The notes under the pieces: generated by a model | What the model was told of the DNA's origin: nothing | Databases searched by the model: none | Seen by the model: only the letters and a program-made list of their open reading frames with translations | Position numbers and translations under genes: made by a program | Part shown: one piece after another, positions 41,909 through 51,793 of the stretch | Layout: every line of letters starts with the position of its first letter | How positions within the stretch are numbered: position 1 is the stretch's first letter | Source of the DNA: Acanthosepion lycidas | Taxonomy: Eukaryota; Mollusca; Cephalopoda; Sepiida; Sepiidae | DNA: 64,000 nucleotides | Assembly: GCA_963932145.1 (NCBI GenBank) | Contig: OZ010574.1 | Span: 80,658,398-80,722,397 of the forward strand | Direction: 5' to 3'

Positions 41909-44194
41909 ATGGATAAAAAAGGAAAAAAAAGAATTCCGTCTTTCGTAATGAAAAAGAAGAAAGCGGTAATGGCCAATTTTAAAAAATCGGTCCGAAAACA
42001 TGTGTTCTTAATGAAAAAGGACCCACCTGATAAAGATAGCATGGAAGAATACCCAGAGTTATCAAAGATTCCAACAAACGAAGAAATGATAGAGGCATTA
42101 AAAAAAGCTTCTAATTCTTCTTCGGTGGCCGGAAAGAGCCACAGTGAGGAAGCTGGAAACAGCACAAATGAAGATGCAGAGGCCGGGGAATCGCCCTCTT
42201 GTTGGAAGTCCCCCCCGAAAGTTGTGATCAATATAGCGGAGTTCATGGAGCGATCCAGGAGTTACGCTCACCTTGTCGTAGAAGGTGGACTCTTGGAGGA
42301 CCCCACTGAACTGAAGAAGATTGACAAAAGAATAGTGTCGGTCTTTGTCGTCGACAAGCGCACGCGCAAAATTTGTCGCTCGACTAAGGACACAGTGGTG
42401 AAATCCCTGCAGTCCCTGGGGTTTAGCCCTCTAAGAATCGTAAAGGGAGCTAAATTCTTCATGTGGGACGTATTGCTGCCCACCGCGGAAGATTGTGTAA
42501 GGGCCACAACAAGAGACCTTATAACGAAGGACCTCATCTTGAGGACGGAATACGAAGGCAAGAGAAGGACCAGGGTGGCGATATACGAGGTCCCTCCTCA
42601 AGTTATCGGGGAACACCTGGCGGCATTCTTGTCGCAGTATGGCGACATACTGGGTGCCACCTGCGATAGCTTGACCGGGGGATGGAGCTTCGAGATTATG
42701 TTGAATGAAAAGGCCTTCCGCTCCATCCCCAACTGTCTGGACGTTGGACGCCTGAAGCTGCCGGTCATCGTGACTGGTCGCAAGCCAGTATGTTGGAAGT
42801 GCGGAGAGACTGGTCACCTCTCCTCTTCCTGCCCAGAGAAGAAGGCCTCTGGAAATCAGGCTCCGGTCGACCAAAATACCCCTCTGACCGCGTCTTTAGA
42901 TTCCGCCACGCCTGTAATGGGCATGCCAGCTTCCAGGACCGATGGGGTAAAACCTCCGGTTGGGTCTACTTCAAAGCCCCCATTCTCCAAAGAGCTTTTT
43001 CCTGCTGCTGATAGTGCAGTTGTGGAGAGGGGAGAGGGGGAATGGCAGGTTGCTGGTAGGGTTAGAGGGAAGCGCCAGACAGCGGGTCCTCAGTCTCCTG
43101 AAGCCCACGGGACGAATGGCACTAACAGTCCCACTCCCTCTGTCAACAGTAAGGGCGATGCCTCGGTCTCTGGACCATCCCTAAGAGATCAACAGAGGAA
43201 GTATGATCCGGGGTTTGAAAAAACGGAAAAAATAAAAATACTGAAAGAGAAACTTGACAAACAAAAATCTGCCCCACAGCCGTCAACCCCTCACAATAGA
43301 GATCCCAGCCCTAAAAAGACCTCGCCTTTGAAAAAAGCGTCATCTTCTACCAGTGAATCCCCACTCCCTTCAACCCCTCTCAGTAGAGAACCCAGCCCCA
43401 AGAAATCCTCCCCTTCGAAAAAGGCAACTCCCTCTACATCTTCTGCCCATCAATCCCCACGCCCTTCAAATACTCCCAGTAAGAAATCAAGTCCTAAAAA
43501 AAAGACCTCCCCAGCGAAAAAGGACATTCCCTCCACAACTTCCGCCCTAAATTCTCAGCCCTCATCTCCTCTTAGTAGGGATCCTAGCCCTTCAAGGCAA
43601 ATTTCACAGCAAACTTCCCCTGCTAAAACTACTGACGTTCCCCCACCCACCAACAAAAGGCAAAGGAGTCCCACTCAAGATGCAAAGGAGAAAAAAAAGA
43701 AACATAAAAATATGTTCAACACAGGAGAGGAGGTGTGTTACATTTCTCCAGCCCAAGCGGAAAAAGCAAGAGACTATGGGAACCGCATCACCAATTTAAA
43801 ATACCTCCTCTCAATTAAACAATTTGCGGATAAAGACATTGAGGACCCAAAGAACTTCCCAGATGCCCAAAGGGTCTTAACAGTAATAAGAATTGGGACC
43901 GGGGCTAGACTCATTTGGGCTATGTTGGACGAGGCAATTGCCTCCTTCAAAATGTCCCCGCCAATTGCTATCGTCGAAAATGACAAATTGAAGAAATTGA
44001 AACAATTTTGTGCCGGGAGGGTCCCTGTTTTTGTTCACCCCTCCCTATATAGAGCACTAAAGTTGACCTTCCCATGGGATATAGGCGGTCTCTCGCAAGA
44101 CGGCTCCGTCAACAATGAGATGGGCCACGGGTCGATGGGAGAGGCTGTCGGTATCCTCACCCCGACAATGTTCAAATCAGCGTCTCAACCCTAA
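41909..44194 (+). CDS. LINE ORF1 protein, unit 1
   Basis: A 761-residue nucleic-acid-binding protein that should coat the element RNA and assist target-primed reverse transcription. The first 40 residues are Lys-rich. Residues about 105-290 look like one or two RRM-type folds (VAIYEVPPQVIGEHLAAFLS at 223-242, with YGDILGA after it). A single CCHC knuckle, C295-X2-C298-X4-H303-X4-C308, follows. Residues 440-600 are Ser/Pro/Lys-rich with SPKK-like motifs (467-470, 496-499, 501-505, 528-531, 534-538) and a basic stretch (NKRQRSP, KEKKKKHK) that may be a nuclear signal. Residues 605-761 form a conserved C-terminal part I do not recognise. The ATG follows a stop 6 bp upstream. The protein is identical to that of unit 2. 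Confidence 0.93.
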   Translation: MDKKGKKRIPSFVMKKKKAVMANFKKSVRKHVFLMKKDPPDKDSMEEYPELSKIPTNEEMIEALKKASNSSSVAGKSHSEEAGNSTNEDAEAGESPSCWKSPPKVVINIAEFMERSRSYAHLVVEGGLLEDPTELKKIDKRIVSVFVVDKRTRKICRSTKDTVVKSLQSLGFSPLRIVKGAKFFMWDVLLPTAEDCVRATTRDLITKDLILRTEYEGKRRTRVAIYEVPPQVIGEHLAAFLSQYGDILGATCDSLTGGWSFEIMLNEKAFRSIPNCLDVGRLKLPVIVTGRKPVCWKCGETGHLSSSCPEKKASGNQAPVDQNTPLTASLDSATPVMGMPASRTDGVKPPVGSTSKPPFSKELFPAADSAVVERGEGEWQVAGRVRGKRQTAGPQSPEAHGTNGTNSPTPSVNSKGDASVSGPSLRDQQRKYDPGFEKTEKIKILKEKLDKQKSAPQPSTPHNRDPSPKKTSPLKKASSSTSESPLPSTPLSREPSPKKSSPSKKATPSTSSAHQSPRPSNTPSKKSSPKKKTSPAKKDIPSTTSALNSQPSSPLSRDPSPSRQISQQTSPAKTTDVPPPTNKRQRSPTQDAKEKKKKHKNMFNTGEEVCYISPAQAEKARDYGNRITNLKYLLSIKQFADKDIEDPKNFPDAQRVLTVIRIGTGARLIWAMLDEAIASFKMSPPIAIVENDKLKKLKQFCAGRVPVFVHPSLYRALKLTFPWDIGGLSQDGSVNNEMGHGSMGEAVGILTPTMFKSASQP

Positions 44195-44206
44195 TTAGGC
44201 ATTTCA

Positions 44207-47200
44207 ATGGCTCTCTGGTTAGCAAGTCTAAATGTCCGGGGCCTGAGGTCGGAGTCTCGAAGGGCGAGGCTCGATCGCGATCTTCAGCGCCTCGGGGTGG
44301 ATGTGTGTTGCGTGCAGGAGACCCGTTTCTTATCTCGCGATTATGAAGACATTCTGTCTAAGAGGTTCGTCCTCTATTCAGCATGTTTTGATGGACGCTC
44401 GAGGGGTGTTTCCTGGCTGGTGAGCAAGTCTCTGGATGCGGTTTGTGCTCTTGTCTTCGCGGATCCGGCGGGCAGGCTTTGCGTGCTGGATATTACCATA
44501 AAGGAGAAAGCTCTTCGTCTCATTGGGGTTTATGCGCCCAATGACCACACTCAGCAGCCTGGTTTGTTTCGGCAGATCGAGCCGTTTTTGAGGACTTCTC
44601 GTTCGGTAGTTTTAGCGGGTGATTGGAACGCCGTCCTTGATCCCGATATAGATCGCATAGGGCAAAAAGCGGGTACTAACAATCCGGAAGTGAAATCGTT
44701 TCGGGCCTTCATCGACGGGTTTGATCTCGTTGATAAGTATCGAAATGAGCACCCCCGGGAGGTAGCGTGGACTTGGACTAGGGGCGGCAGCTCGGATACG
44801 GTGGTCAGCGCAAGCTACATCGACCGAGTTCTAGTTAAGAGAGTCGAAGTAGGGCTCTTAGAATGTCCAAGTTTCCATTATATAGTTTACTCGGATCATA
44901 GGCTTGTCCGGGTTCGGGTAAACTTAGCTAAGCCTAGGGTTAGGATGGCTGGTTATTGGAAATTAAACTCATCATTATTTGGTGAGCAAGATTTCCGGGA
45001 CCAGCTTTTACTAATGTTACAGCGGGAATTGTCGGGGGCTGTGGTTGGGAATAAGTGGTGGGGTGTTCTGAAATCCAAACTTAGGTCTTTTGCTGCTGAT
45101 TATAGTCGACGACTCAACCTAGCTAGGCTAGCAGCGCAAAAGTCTCTAGAAGCCAAAGTTGATCGGGCGATCAAATCCCGTGATAGTGGGGAAGTAGCCG
45201 TAGCTAGGGCGGAGCTGGCCTCCTTGCTTATCAAGAAGGATCAAGCTCTAGTAGTTAGGGCTAGGATAAAAAGAATGTCTTGCGAGGCGACGAATATGGC
45301 CGCTTCATTGCGTTCAGAGGAAGCTTGTAGGGCAACTAGTCGGCATATCGATCGCATCACATTGCCGGACAAGCGGACTGTGACTACAGACGCGGGCATT
45401 TGCGAGGCTTTTCGTGATTACTTTCAGGAACTTTTTACCAGGGAGCCCGGTCTGAGCCCTGCTCGGTTCGATGCCTATTTAGCCGACTTTCCCCGCCTTA
45501 AGGCGGCTGAAGCGGCTAGGTGCGAGGGGCCCATAACAGAGTCTGAGATCTGGGATGCGCTGAAGCAGGTTGGCCTGGACAAGACTCCGGGATTAGATGG
45601 TCTTCCCTACGAAATGTACTTGAGGCAGTCGCCCGTCTTTGTCCCTCTGCTGGCACTGATTTTCAACAACTGGATGAGGCAGGGGTCTATTCCTCAACGC
45701 TTCACCAGGGGTGTGATCAAGTTGCTTCGCAAGAAGAAAGACGGTGGGGATGGGGTAGATAATTATCGGCCTTTGACGATGTTAAATACAGAGTTGAAGA
45801 TTTTAGCCAAGGTCTTAGCTGACCGTTTGCAGGTTGTCCTCTCTAGTCTGATTGGCCCCGAGCAGACTTGTGCTGTGAAGGGCAGGACTATTCAGGACAA
45901 CCTTCATTTGGTACGCTTGATCATCGAGAAAGTCGACGGTGATGCCGCGCTGATCAATTTAGATCAGTCCAAGGCTTTCGATAGGGTTGACCATCGATTT
46001 CTGGAGGCTGTCCTTTCGGCCGCCGGTTTCGGGCCGCACTTTCGCACTTGGATCCGACTGCTGTATGCGTCCCCCGGTGCGCTGGTGGAAGTGAATGGGG
46101 TAAGATCGAAGCCTTTCATTTTGTCTCGCTCCATTCGTCAGGGTTGTCCGCTGTCTCCATTGCTTTACGTTCTTGCGCTGGAGCCTTTCTTGCGTAAGTT
46201 GAAGACGAATCCGGTCCTTCGCGGAATTTCCTTACCTGGTGCTACCACCTCGGCCAGGTACTCCGCCTATGCTGATGACGTTTCGGTTCTGGTGTCGAGT
46301 AGGGCCGAAATTAACGAAGTCGGCAAAGAAATCAGGGGTTATGAGATGGTGACGGGGGCCAGGATCAACCGCGATAAGTCTGTTGGCTTGCGGTTGGGTT
46401 CGTGGAGGGGAGTTTCTCTTCCCGGACCTTTCCTATGGACGGACGGGCCGGTCAAGATACTCGGCGTCTGGTTCGGTCCCGACCTCTTGTTGGAAATGAA
46501 TTGGTCGGAGGTGCAAGAGAAGGCCGGGCTCGCAGTTCGTCTGTGGACTCGGAGGAATCTTTCCTTGAAGGGGAGGGCGGAAGTATGTGGCTCGCACATC
46601 TACCCGATTCTCCTTTACCGACTCTCCGTGCTTCCACTCCCGTCTGACACTTTATTGGCGTTAGTAAGGCTCCTGTTCTCCTTCTTGTGGGGAGGCAGGG
46701 CCGCCATGGTTAGTCGCGAGATCTGTTACCTCCATCCCTCTGATGGCGGTCTAGGGGTGCCTTGCGTTGAGACTCGTCGACATACGCTTCGCATTACTTA
46801 TCTAGACCGGATGTGTATGCAACTGGATGAGAACGGCGAATTCTGGAAGGAAGACGCCCATAAACATTTTCCATCCTTGAGAAATGTGCGCTCGTGTGAG
46901 GAGGAGGTCGGCCGTAATCCTCGAGGCGAGGGCTCTTTCTATCACGAATGTCGCTTGGCCCTCAAGCGTCTCTTACGGGCGAAGGATGGCCTCTCCGACG
47001 TCCAGCCGTTGTCCCGTAAGGCATTATATCAGGTGTTAGTGAGGGGGAACGTTCAAGATGATCTGATTGACGAGCTCGGGCTGACGAAGCGGGAGGCTCG
47101 CTGCATATGGCCTTGGGCGCCCGGCTTGAAATGTCTCACCAACCCCGAGGCATCACTCACCTGGCTGGTGATTCGAGGGGCCCTCTGGGTCGCCAAAAGA

Positions 47201-47665
47201 CTTCGCGCAGCGGGTTTGGCAAAGTCGCCAAACTGCGTGCGCTGCAGTGGGGAGGTGGAGACCATTGGTCACGCCTTCTTTCAATGTAGTGTCGTAGTTC
47301 CGTTGTGCAAGTTCGTTGAAGATCTCATGGTTCGCATGCTGCGCGGAAAGTTCTTTGTCCTCGAGGCCAGTTCCGTCTGTAGCAATATAGTACCGCCGTT
47401 GACTAAGGCTGAGCACTACGTGTTCCTTTGCTTACTGGGTGTTATGCGAGTCGTGATATGGACGACGCGACAGAAGGAATTTCATGGGGACGAGAAGTTT
47501 ACCTCTTCCCAACTGATCTTGTTCTTTAAGCATCAGCTTAAAGTCAAGATCAGGACGGAAAGGAAGCGACTCCATCCATTGGAATTTAGCGAAAGGTGGG
47601 TGACTCTTGCGCGTCTCTGCAGAGTGAAAGGTGCTGACTTGGAGTGGCCGTTTGATACCGGTTAG
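44207..47665 (+). CDS. LINE ORF2: APE endonuclease-reverse transcriptase, unit 1
   Basis: A 1,152-residue polyprotein that nicks target DNA and copies the element RNA at the nick. The APE-type endonuclease (1-240) shows N9 (LNVRGL), E38 (QET), GDWN 138-141, SYIDRVL around D206 and SDH 229-231, so all catalytic positions are present. The reverse transcriptase (about 440-740) shows TPGLDGLPYEMY, NYRPLTMLN, motif A LDQSKAFD (D586), RSIRQGCPLSPLLY, and YADD 688-691. The thumb and C-terminal region carry SLKGRAEVCGSHIYPILLYR and FLWGGR (826-831), wording typical of Tx1-like proteins. A C-terminal knuckle C1010-X2-C1013-X8-H1022-X4-C1027 is intact. It is in the same frame as ORF1, after TAA plus four codons. 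It differs from units 2 and 3 at residues 78 (Ala) and 448 (Ile). Confidence 0.95.
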   Translation: MALWLASLNVRGLRSESRRARLDRDLQRLGVDVCCVQETRFLSRDYEDILSKRFVLYSACFDGRSRGVSWLVSKSLDAVCALVFADPAGRLCVLDITIKEKALRLIGVYAPNDHTQQPGLFRQIEPFLRTSRSVVLAGDWNAVLDPDIDRIGQKAGTNNPEVKSFRAFIDGFDLVDKYRNEHPREVAWTWTRGGSSDTVVSASYIDRVLVKRVEVGLLECPSFHYIVYSDHRLVRVRVNLAKPRVRMAGYWKLNSSLFGEQDFRDQLLLMLQRELSGAVVGNKWWGVLKSKLRSFAADYSRRLNLARLAAQKSLEAKVDRAIKSRDSGEVAVARAELASLLIKKDQALVVRARIKRMSCEATNMAASLRSEEACRATSRHIDRITLPDKRTVTTDAGICEAFRDYFQELFTREPGLSPARFDAYLADFPRLKAAEAARCEGPITESEIWDALKQVGLDKTPGLDGLPYEMYLRQSPVFVPLLALIFNNWMRQGSIPQRFTRGVIKLLRKKKDGGDGVDNYRPLTMLNTELKILAKVLADRLQVVLSSLIGPEQTCAVKGRTIQDNLHLVRLIIEKVDGDAALINLDQSKAFDRVDHRFLEAVLSAAGFGPHFRTWIRLLYASPGALVEVNGVRSKPFILSRSIRQGCPLSPLLYVLALEPFLRKLKTNPVLRGISLPGATTSARYSAYADDVSVLVSSRAEINEVGKEIRGYEMVTGARINRDKSVGLRLGSWRGVSLPGPFLWTDGPVKILGVWFGPDLLLEMNWSEVQEKAGLAVRLWTRRNLSLKGRAEVCGSHIYPILLYRLSVLPLPSDTLLALVRLLFSFLWGGRAAMVSREICYLHPSDGGLGVPCVETRRHTLRITYLDRMCMQLDENGEFWKEDAHKHFPSLRNVRSCEEEVGRNPRGEGSFYHECRLALKRLLRAKDGLSDVQPLSRKALYQVLVRGNVQDDLIDELGLTKREARCIWPWAPGLKCLTNPEASLTWLVIRGALWVAKRLRAAGLAKSPNCVRCSGEVETIGHAFFQCSVVVPLCKFVEDLMVRMLRGKFFVLEASSVCSNIVPPLTKAEHYVFLCLLGVMRVVIWTTRQKEFHGDEKFTSSQLILFFKHQLKVKIRTERKRLHPLEFSERWVTLARLCRVKGADLEWPFDTG

Positions 47666-48437
47666 GCATTAAGGATTTTGGGATTACTGGGGTGAACATT
47701 GGTAACCCCTCCCTTGTATAGGTTAGTTTAGGTCGGTCTTGTTTTAGTTACCTTTTTCTTTTTTCTTTCCAGTTTAACTTAGCTAGGGTATGTATGCTCA
47801 TTGGACCCCCCTTTTATTTCTGACCCGATTTTTTTTTTATCTTTTGTTTAATTCCCCATCCCTCCCATCGTTAGGTGGTTAGTGATATCAGTTCTCTGGT
47901 GGGTGCGGGGCGCTTTTCGTTTCGAGTGTGTCTTTCGTATTTGTCGTTGTGTCTGATTGAGTGTGTGTTTGTAGCGAGTGCATGGATTGTATGAATGTTT
48001 TATATATTTTTTTCAAGTCCCGCATTGATTTCGTCCAGTTAACTGATGTTTCTACCACAGTTAGGACTGTGGGGGGTTTTACTACTAACAAAAAATAAAA
48101 GTTTTGTTTATTTTCTTGTATATAGTTTTTGTATTCATTGTAAATTTTCATTGGGGTTTTTAGTTGTTATTTTATTCCCCTCCCCCCACAGACAATGATT
48201 TGTATATATGGGGACTAGTTTAGAATATCATAGAGTCTCTGAGGAATTTTGGTGAATGTAGTAAGAATGGTATGTAATGGATGTGTCGTTTTGGTGAAAG
48301 GAACATTGTTTGTATGTCTGGGTCAGTGATTGCGGCTAGCTAAGTTTAAAAGTTAAGACAGAAGATGACCATCCTTGCCCCCTTTCCCCAATTTTTGGCC
48401 TTGTGCCACATTTGTACTTTTTGTATAATAAATAATG
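47666..48437 (+). other. 3' UTR, unit 1
   Basis: 772 bp. It contains a perfect hairpin, CCACAGT-TAGG-ACTGTGG (48,055-48,072), and several T- and C-runs. It ends with AATAAATAAT, placing an AATAAA signal within about 10 bp of the unit end. The T-run after GACCCGA is 10 long here and 9 in units 2 and 3. Confidence 0.75.
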
Positions 48438-49495
48438 ACAAGGAAACAGAAGGTTTTTTCTTCTTTTTTCTTGTCCGACCGTGTTAGACATATTTCTGTC
48501 TGTCACTGGATTATTTACCTTGTACCTTTTGACTGCCTAAATTTAGTTAAGTTTTTGATTTATTTTACCGTTTTTTTTAACGTTATTTTTTGACTTTTTG
48601 TTAAATTTTTCAGTTTTCTAAACGTTCCTTTTTCTTGACATTTTTGTTTAAATTTTTGATTTTTTCCGTTTCAGTTCCATACCCTCTTTTATTTACAGTT
48701 ACTGCTTTTTTTTTGCTTTTATTTATTCCTTTTTTATTTAACGTTTTCATTTTCTTGTACGTTTTATTTTTCATTTTTTAAATCTATTTTCTTTCCGTGC
48801 CCTCACCCCGGAGTTTATCTGTTTATTTTTCGTTTTTACGTTTCTCGTTCGACCTTTTTTTTCTTTGTTTATTTATTACGTGTTAATTAGTTCTGTGTTT
48901 TTCTTTTAAATATCCGTTATAGTTTTGCGTTTTATTGGTTAAATACGTGTGTATAATATTTGTTTGTAAATTTTGTGTTTAATTTCTGTGTTTTTATTTA
49001 CTTATTTAACGTTTTTGTTTTTGGGTTGACCGTTTTTTATCGGCAGCCATATTGTAAATTGTCACGTTTTTAGTTTCGTATTTTATTTTGTATAGCGTTT
49101 TATTTTTACGTTTATAATTTTTCTTTTTATTGTGTAATTTGTTGCTTTCTTGTCTGTAGTTCCTTTTTTGTTCTTTCTTTGTTTTTTTGTGAACTTTGTT
49201 GACGTTTTCTCGTCTGTCTTACGTCTATTTGTTTTGCTTTTTTGTTTAATTGTTTAAATTTGTTAGGCGGAATTTCTTTTCGTCTTTTTTACTTTTTTTA
49301 TACGTCCTTTTGTTCCTTTTTGTTTCTTTGTCTATTTAAGTTGTTGTTTCGCTGATAAACGAAACTTTATTTACTTTTTACCCTCCCCTTTTTTTTTTTT
49401 TTTTTTTTTTTTCCTCCCTCCCCCCTCCCCCGTGAACTTTAAACTTCCTTTTCGCCTATGGGTCACATTTATTACCCCTCACCCTACTTGTAAAA
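48438..49495 (+). promoter_or_regulatory. T-rich 5' UTR, unit 2
   Basis: Same length (1,058 bp) as in unit 1 and, as far as I compared, the same sequence, including ACCTTTTGACTGCC and the 9-T run before GCTTTTATT. It lies directly downstream of unit 1's AATAAA, so any poly(A) cleavage of a unit 1 transcript would probably fall in its first bases. Confidence 0.55.
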
Positions 49496-51781
49496 ATGGA
49501 TAAAAAAGGAAAAAAAAGAATTCCGTCTTTCGTAATGAAAAAGAAGAAAGCGGTAATGGCCAATTTTAAAAAATCGGTCCGAAAACATGTGTTCTTAATG
49601 AAAAAGGACCCACCTGATAAAGATAGCATGGAAGAATACCCAGAGTTATCAAAGATTCCAACAAACGAAGAAATGATAGAGGCATTAAAAAAAGCTTCTA
49701 ATTCTTCTTCGGTGGCCGGAAAGAGCCACAGTGAGGAAGCTGGAAACAGCACAAATGAAGATGCAGAGGCCGGGGAATCGCCCTCTTGTTGGAAGTCCCC
49801 CCCGAAAGTTGTGATCAATATAGCGGAGTTCATGGAGCGATCCAGGAGTTACGCTCACCTTGTCGTAGAAGGTGGACTCTTGGAGGACCCCACTGAACTG
49901 AAGAAGATTGACAAAAGAATAGTGTCGGTCTTTGTCGTCGACAAGCGCACGCGCAAAATTTGTCGCTCGACTAAGGACACAGTGGTGAAATCCCTGCAGT
50001 CCCTGGGGTTTAGCCCTCTAAGAATCGTAAAGGGAGCTAAATTCTTCATGTGGGACGTATTGCTGCCCACCGCGGAAGATTGTGTAAGGGCCACAACAAG
50101 AGACCTTATAACGAAGGACCTCATCTTGAGGACGGAATACGAAGGCAAGAGAAGGACCAGGGTGGCGATATACGAGGTCCCTCCTCAAGTTATCGGGGAA
50201 CACCTGGCGGCATTCTTGTCGCAGTATGGCGACATACTGGGTGCCACCTGCGATAGCTTGACCGGGGGATGGAGCTTCGAGATTATGTTGAATGAAAAGG
50301 CCTTCCGCTCCATCCCCAACTGTCTGGACGTTGGACGCCTGAAGCTGCCGGTCATCGTGACTGGTCGCAAGCCAGTATGTTGGAAGTGCGGAGAGACTGG
50401 TCACCTCTCCTCTTCCTGCCCAGAGAAGAAGGCCTCTGGAAATCAGGCTCCGGTCGACCAAAATACCCCTCTGACCGCGTCTTTAGATTCCGCCACGCCT
50501 GTAATGGGCATGCCAGCTTCCAGGACCGATGGGGTAAAACCTCCGGTTGGGTCTACTTCAAAGCCCCCATTCTCCAAAGAGCTTTTTCCTGCTGCTGATA
50601 GTGCAGTTGTGGAGAGGGGAGAGGGGGAATGGCAGGTTGCTGGTAGGGTTAGAGGGAAGCGCCAGACAGCGGGTCCTCAGTCTCCTGAAGCCCACGGGAC
50701 GAATGGCACTAACAGTCCCACTCCCTCTGTCAACAGTAAGGGCGATGCCTCGGTCTCTGGACCATCCCTAAGAGATCAACAGAGGAAGTATGATCCGGGG
50801 TTTGAAAAAACGGAAAAAATAAAAATACTGAAAGAGAAACTTGACAAACAAAAATCTGCCCCACAGCCGTCAACCCCTCACAATAGAGATCCCAGCCCTA
50901 AAAAGACCTCGCCTTTGAAAAAAGCGTCATCTTCTACCAGTGAATCCCCACTCCCTTCAACCCCTCTCAGTAGAGAACCCAGCCCCAAGAAATCCTCCCC
51001 TTCGAAAAAGGCAACTCCCTCTACATCTTCTGCCCATCAATCCCCACGCCCTTCAAATACTCCCAGTAAGAAATCAAGTCCTAAAAAAAAGACCTCCCCA
51101 GCGAAAAAGGACATTCCCTCCACAACTTCCGCCCTAAATTCTCAGCCCTCATCTCCTCTTAGTAGGGATCCTAGCCCTTCAAGGCAAATTTCACAGCAAA
51201 CTTCCCCTGCTAAAACTACTGACGTTCCCCCACCCACCAACAAAAGGCAAAGGAGTCCCACTCAAGATGCAAAGGAGAAAAAAAAGAAACATAAAAATAT
51301 GTTCAACACAGGAGAGGAGGTGTGTTACATTTCTCCAGCCCAAGCGGAAAAAGCAAGAGACTATGGGAACCGCATCACCAATTTAAAATACCTCCTCTCA
51401 ATTAAACAATTTGCGGATAAAGACATTGAGGACCCAAAGAACTTCCCAGATGCCCAAAGGGTCTTAACAGTAATAAGAATTGGGACCGGGGCTAGACTCA
51501 TTTGGGCTATGTTGGACGAGGCAATTGCCTCCTTCAAAATGTCCCCGCCAATTGCTATCGTCGAAAATGACAAATTGAAGAAATTGAAACAATTTTGTGC
51601 CGGGAGGGTCCCTGTTTTTGTTCACCCCTCCCTATATAGAGCACTAAAGTTGACCTTCCCATGGGATATAGGCGGTCTCTCGCAAGACGGCTCCGTCAAC
51701 AATGAGATGGGCCACGGGTCGATGGGAGAGGCTGTCGGTATCCTCACCCCGACAATGTTCAAATCAGCGTCTCAACCCTAA
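49496..51781 (+). CDS. LINE ORF1 protein, unit 2
   Basis: 761 residues, identical in protein to the unit 1 copy: Lys-rich start, RRM-like middle, CCHC knuckle at 295-308, SPKK-rich 440-600 and the unassigned C-terminal domain. Identity over the whole ORF, set against 11 substitutions to unit 3, places this half of unit 2 with unit 1. Confidence 0.93.
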   Translation: MDKKGKKRIPSFVMKKKKAVMANFKKSVRKHVFLMKKDPPDKDSMEEYPELSKIPTNEEMIEALKKASNSSSVAGKSHSEEAGNSTNEDAEAGESPSCWKSPPKVVINIAEFMERSRSYAHLVVEGGLLEDPTELKKIDKRIVSVFVVDKRTRKICRSTKDTVVKSLQSLGFSPLRIVKGAKFFMWDVLLPTAEDCVRATTRDLITKDLILRTEYEGKRRTRVAIYEVPPQVIGEHLAAFLSQYGDILGATCDSLTGGWSFEIMLNEKAFRSIPNCLDVGRLKLPVIVTGRKPVCWKCGETGHLSSSCPEKKASGNQAPVDQNTPLTASLDSATPVMGMPASRTDGVKPPVGSTSKPPFSKELFPAADSAVVERGEGEWQVAGRVRGKRQTAGPQSPEAHGTNGTNSPTPSVNSKGDASVSGPSLRDQQRKYDPGFEKTEKIKILKEKLDKQKSAPQPSTPHNRDPSPKKTSPLKKASSSTSESPLPSTPLSREPSPKKSSPSKKATPSTSSAHQSPRPSNTPSKKSSPKKKTSPAKKDIPSTTSALNSQPSSPLSRDPSPSRQISQQTSPAKTTDVPPPTNKRQRSPTQDAKEKKKKHKNMFNTGEEVCYISPAQAEKARDYGNRITNLKYLLSIKQFADKDIEDPKNFPDAQRVLTVIRIGTGARLIWAMLDEAIASFKMSPPIAIVENDKLKKLKQFCAGRVPVFVHPSLYRALKLTFPWDIGGLSQDGSVNNEMGHGSMGEAVGILTPTMFKSASQP

Positions 51782-51793
51782 TTAGGCATTTCA

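Larger units (their letters stand above)
40851..48437 (+). mobile_element. Tx1-like LINE, array unit 1 (complete)
   Basis: A 7,587-bp non-LTR retrotransposon: 5' UTR 40,851-41,908, ORF1, ORF2, 3' UTR 47,666-48,437. Its left end is the outer border of the array. Upstream sequence (GCTGGCTTGCTTG) is unrelated to the 3' end that precedes the other units, so this 5' end is a genuine insertion border, uncertain by 1-2 bases because TGACAAGG is shared. Both ORFs are open. There is no poly(A) tail: the unit ends GTATAATAAATAAT and the next begins at once. The Tx1 assignment comes from ORF2 motif wording resembling the Xenopus Tx1 protein. Other L1-superfamily branches are the alternative. Confidence 0.9.

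Noticed and set aside
41869-42246. 125-residue reverse frame repeated in each LINE unit
   Set aside because: It is antisense to the conserved ORF1 and recurs only because the units are nearly identical.
42431-42874. 147-residue reverse frame in each LINE unit
   Set aside because: It is the antisense shadow of ORF1; its length follows from the GC-rich codons on the other strand.
47888-48151. 87-residue reverse frame in the LINE 3' UTR
   Set aside because: It is present in all units but low-complexity (Lys/Thr/Asn-rich), with no domain; it is more simply explained as antisense of the UTR.
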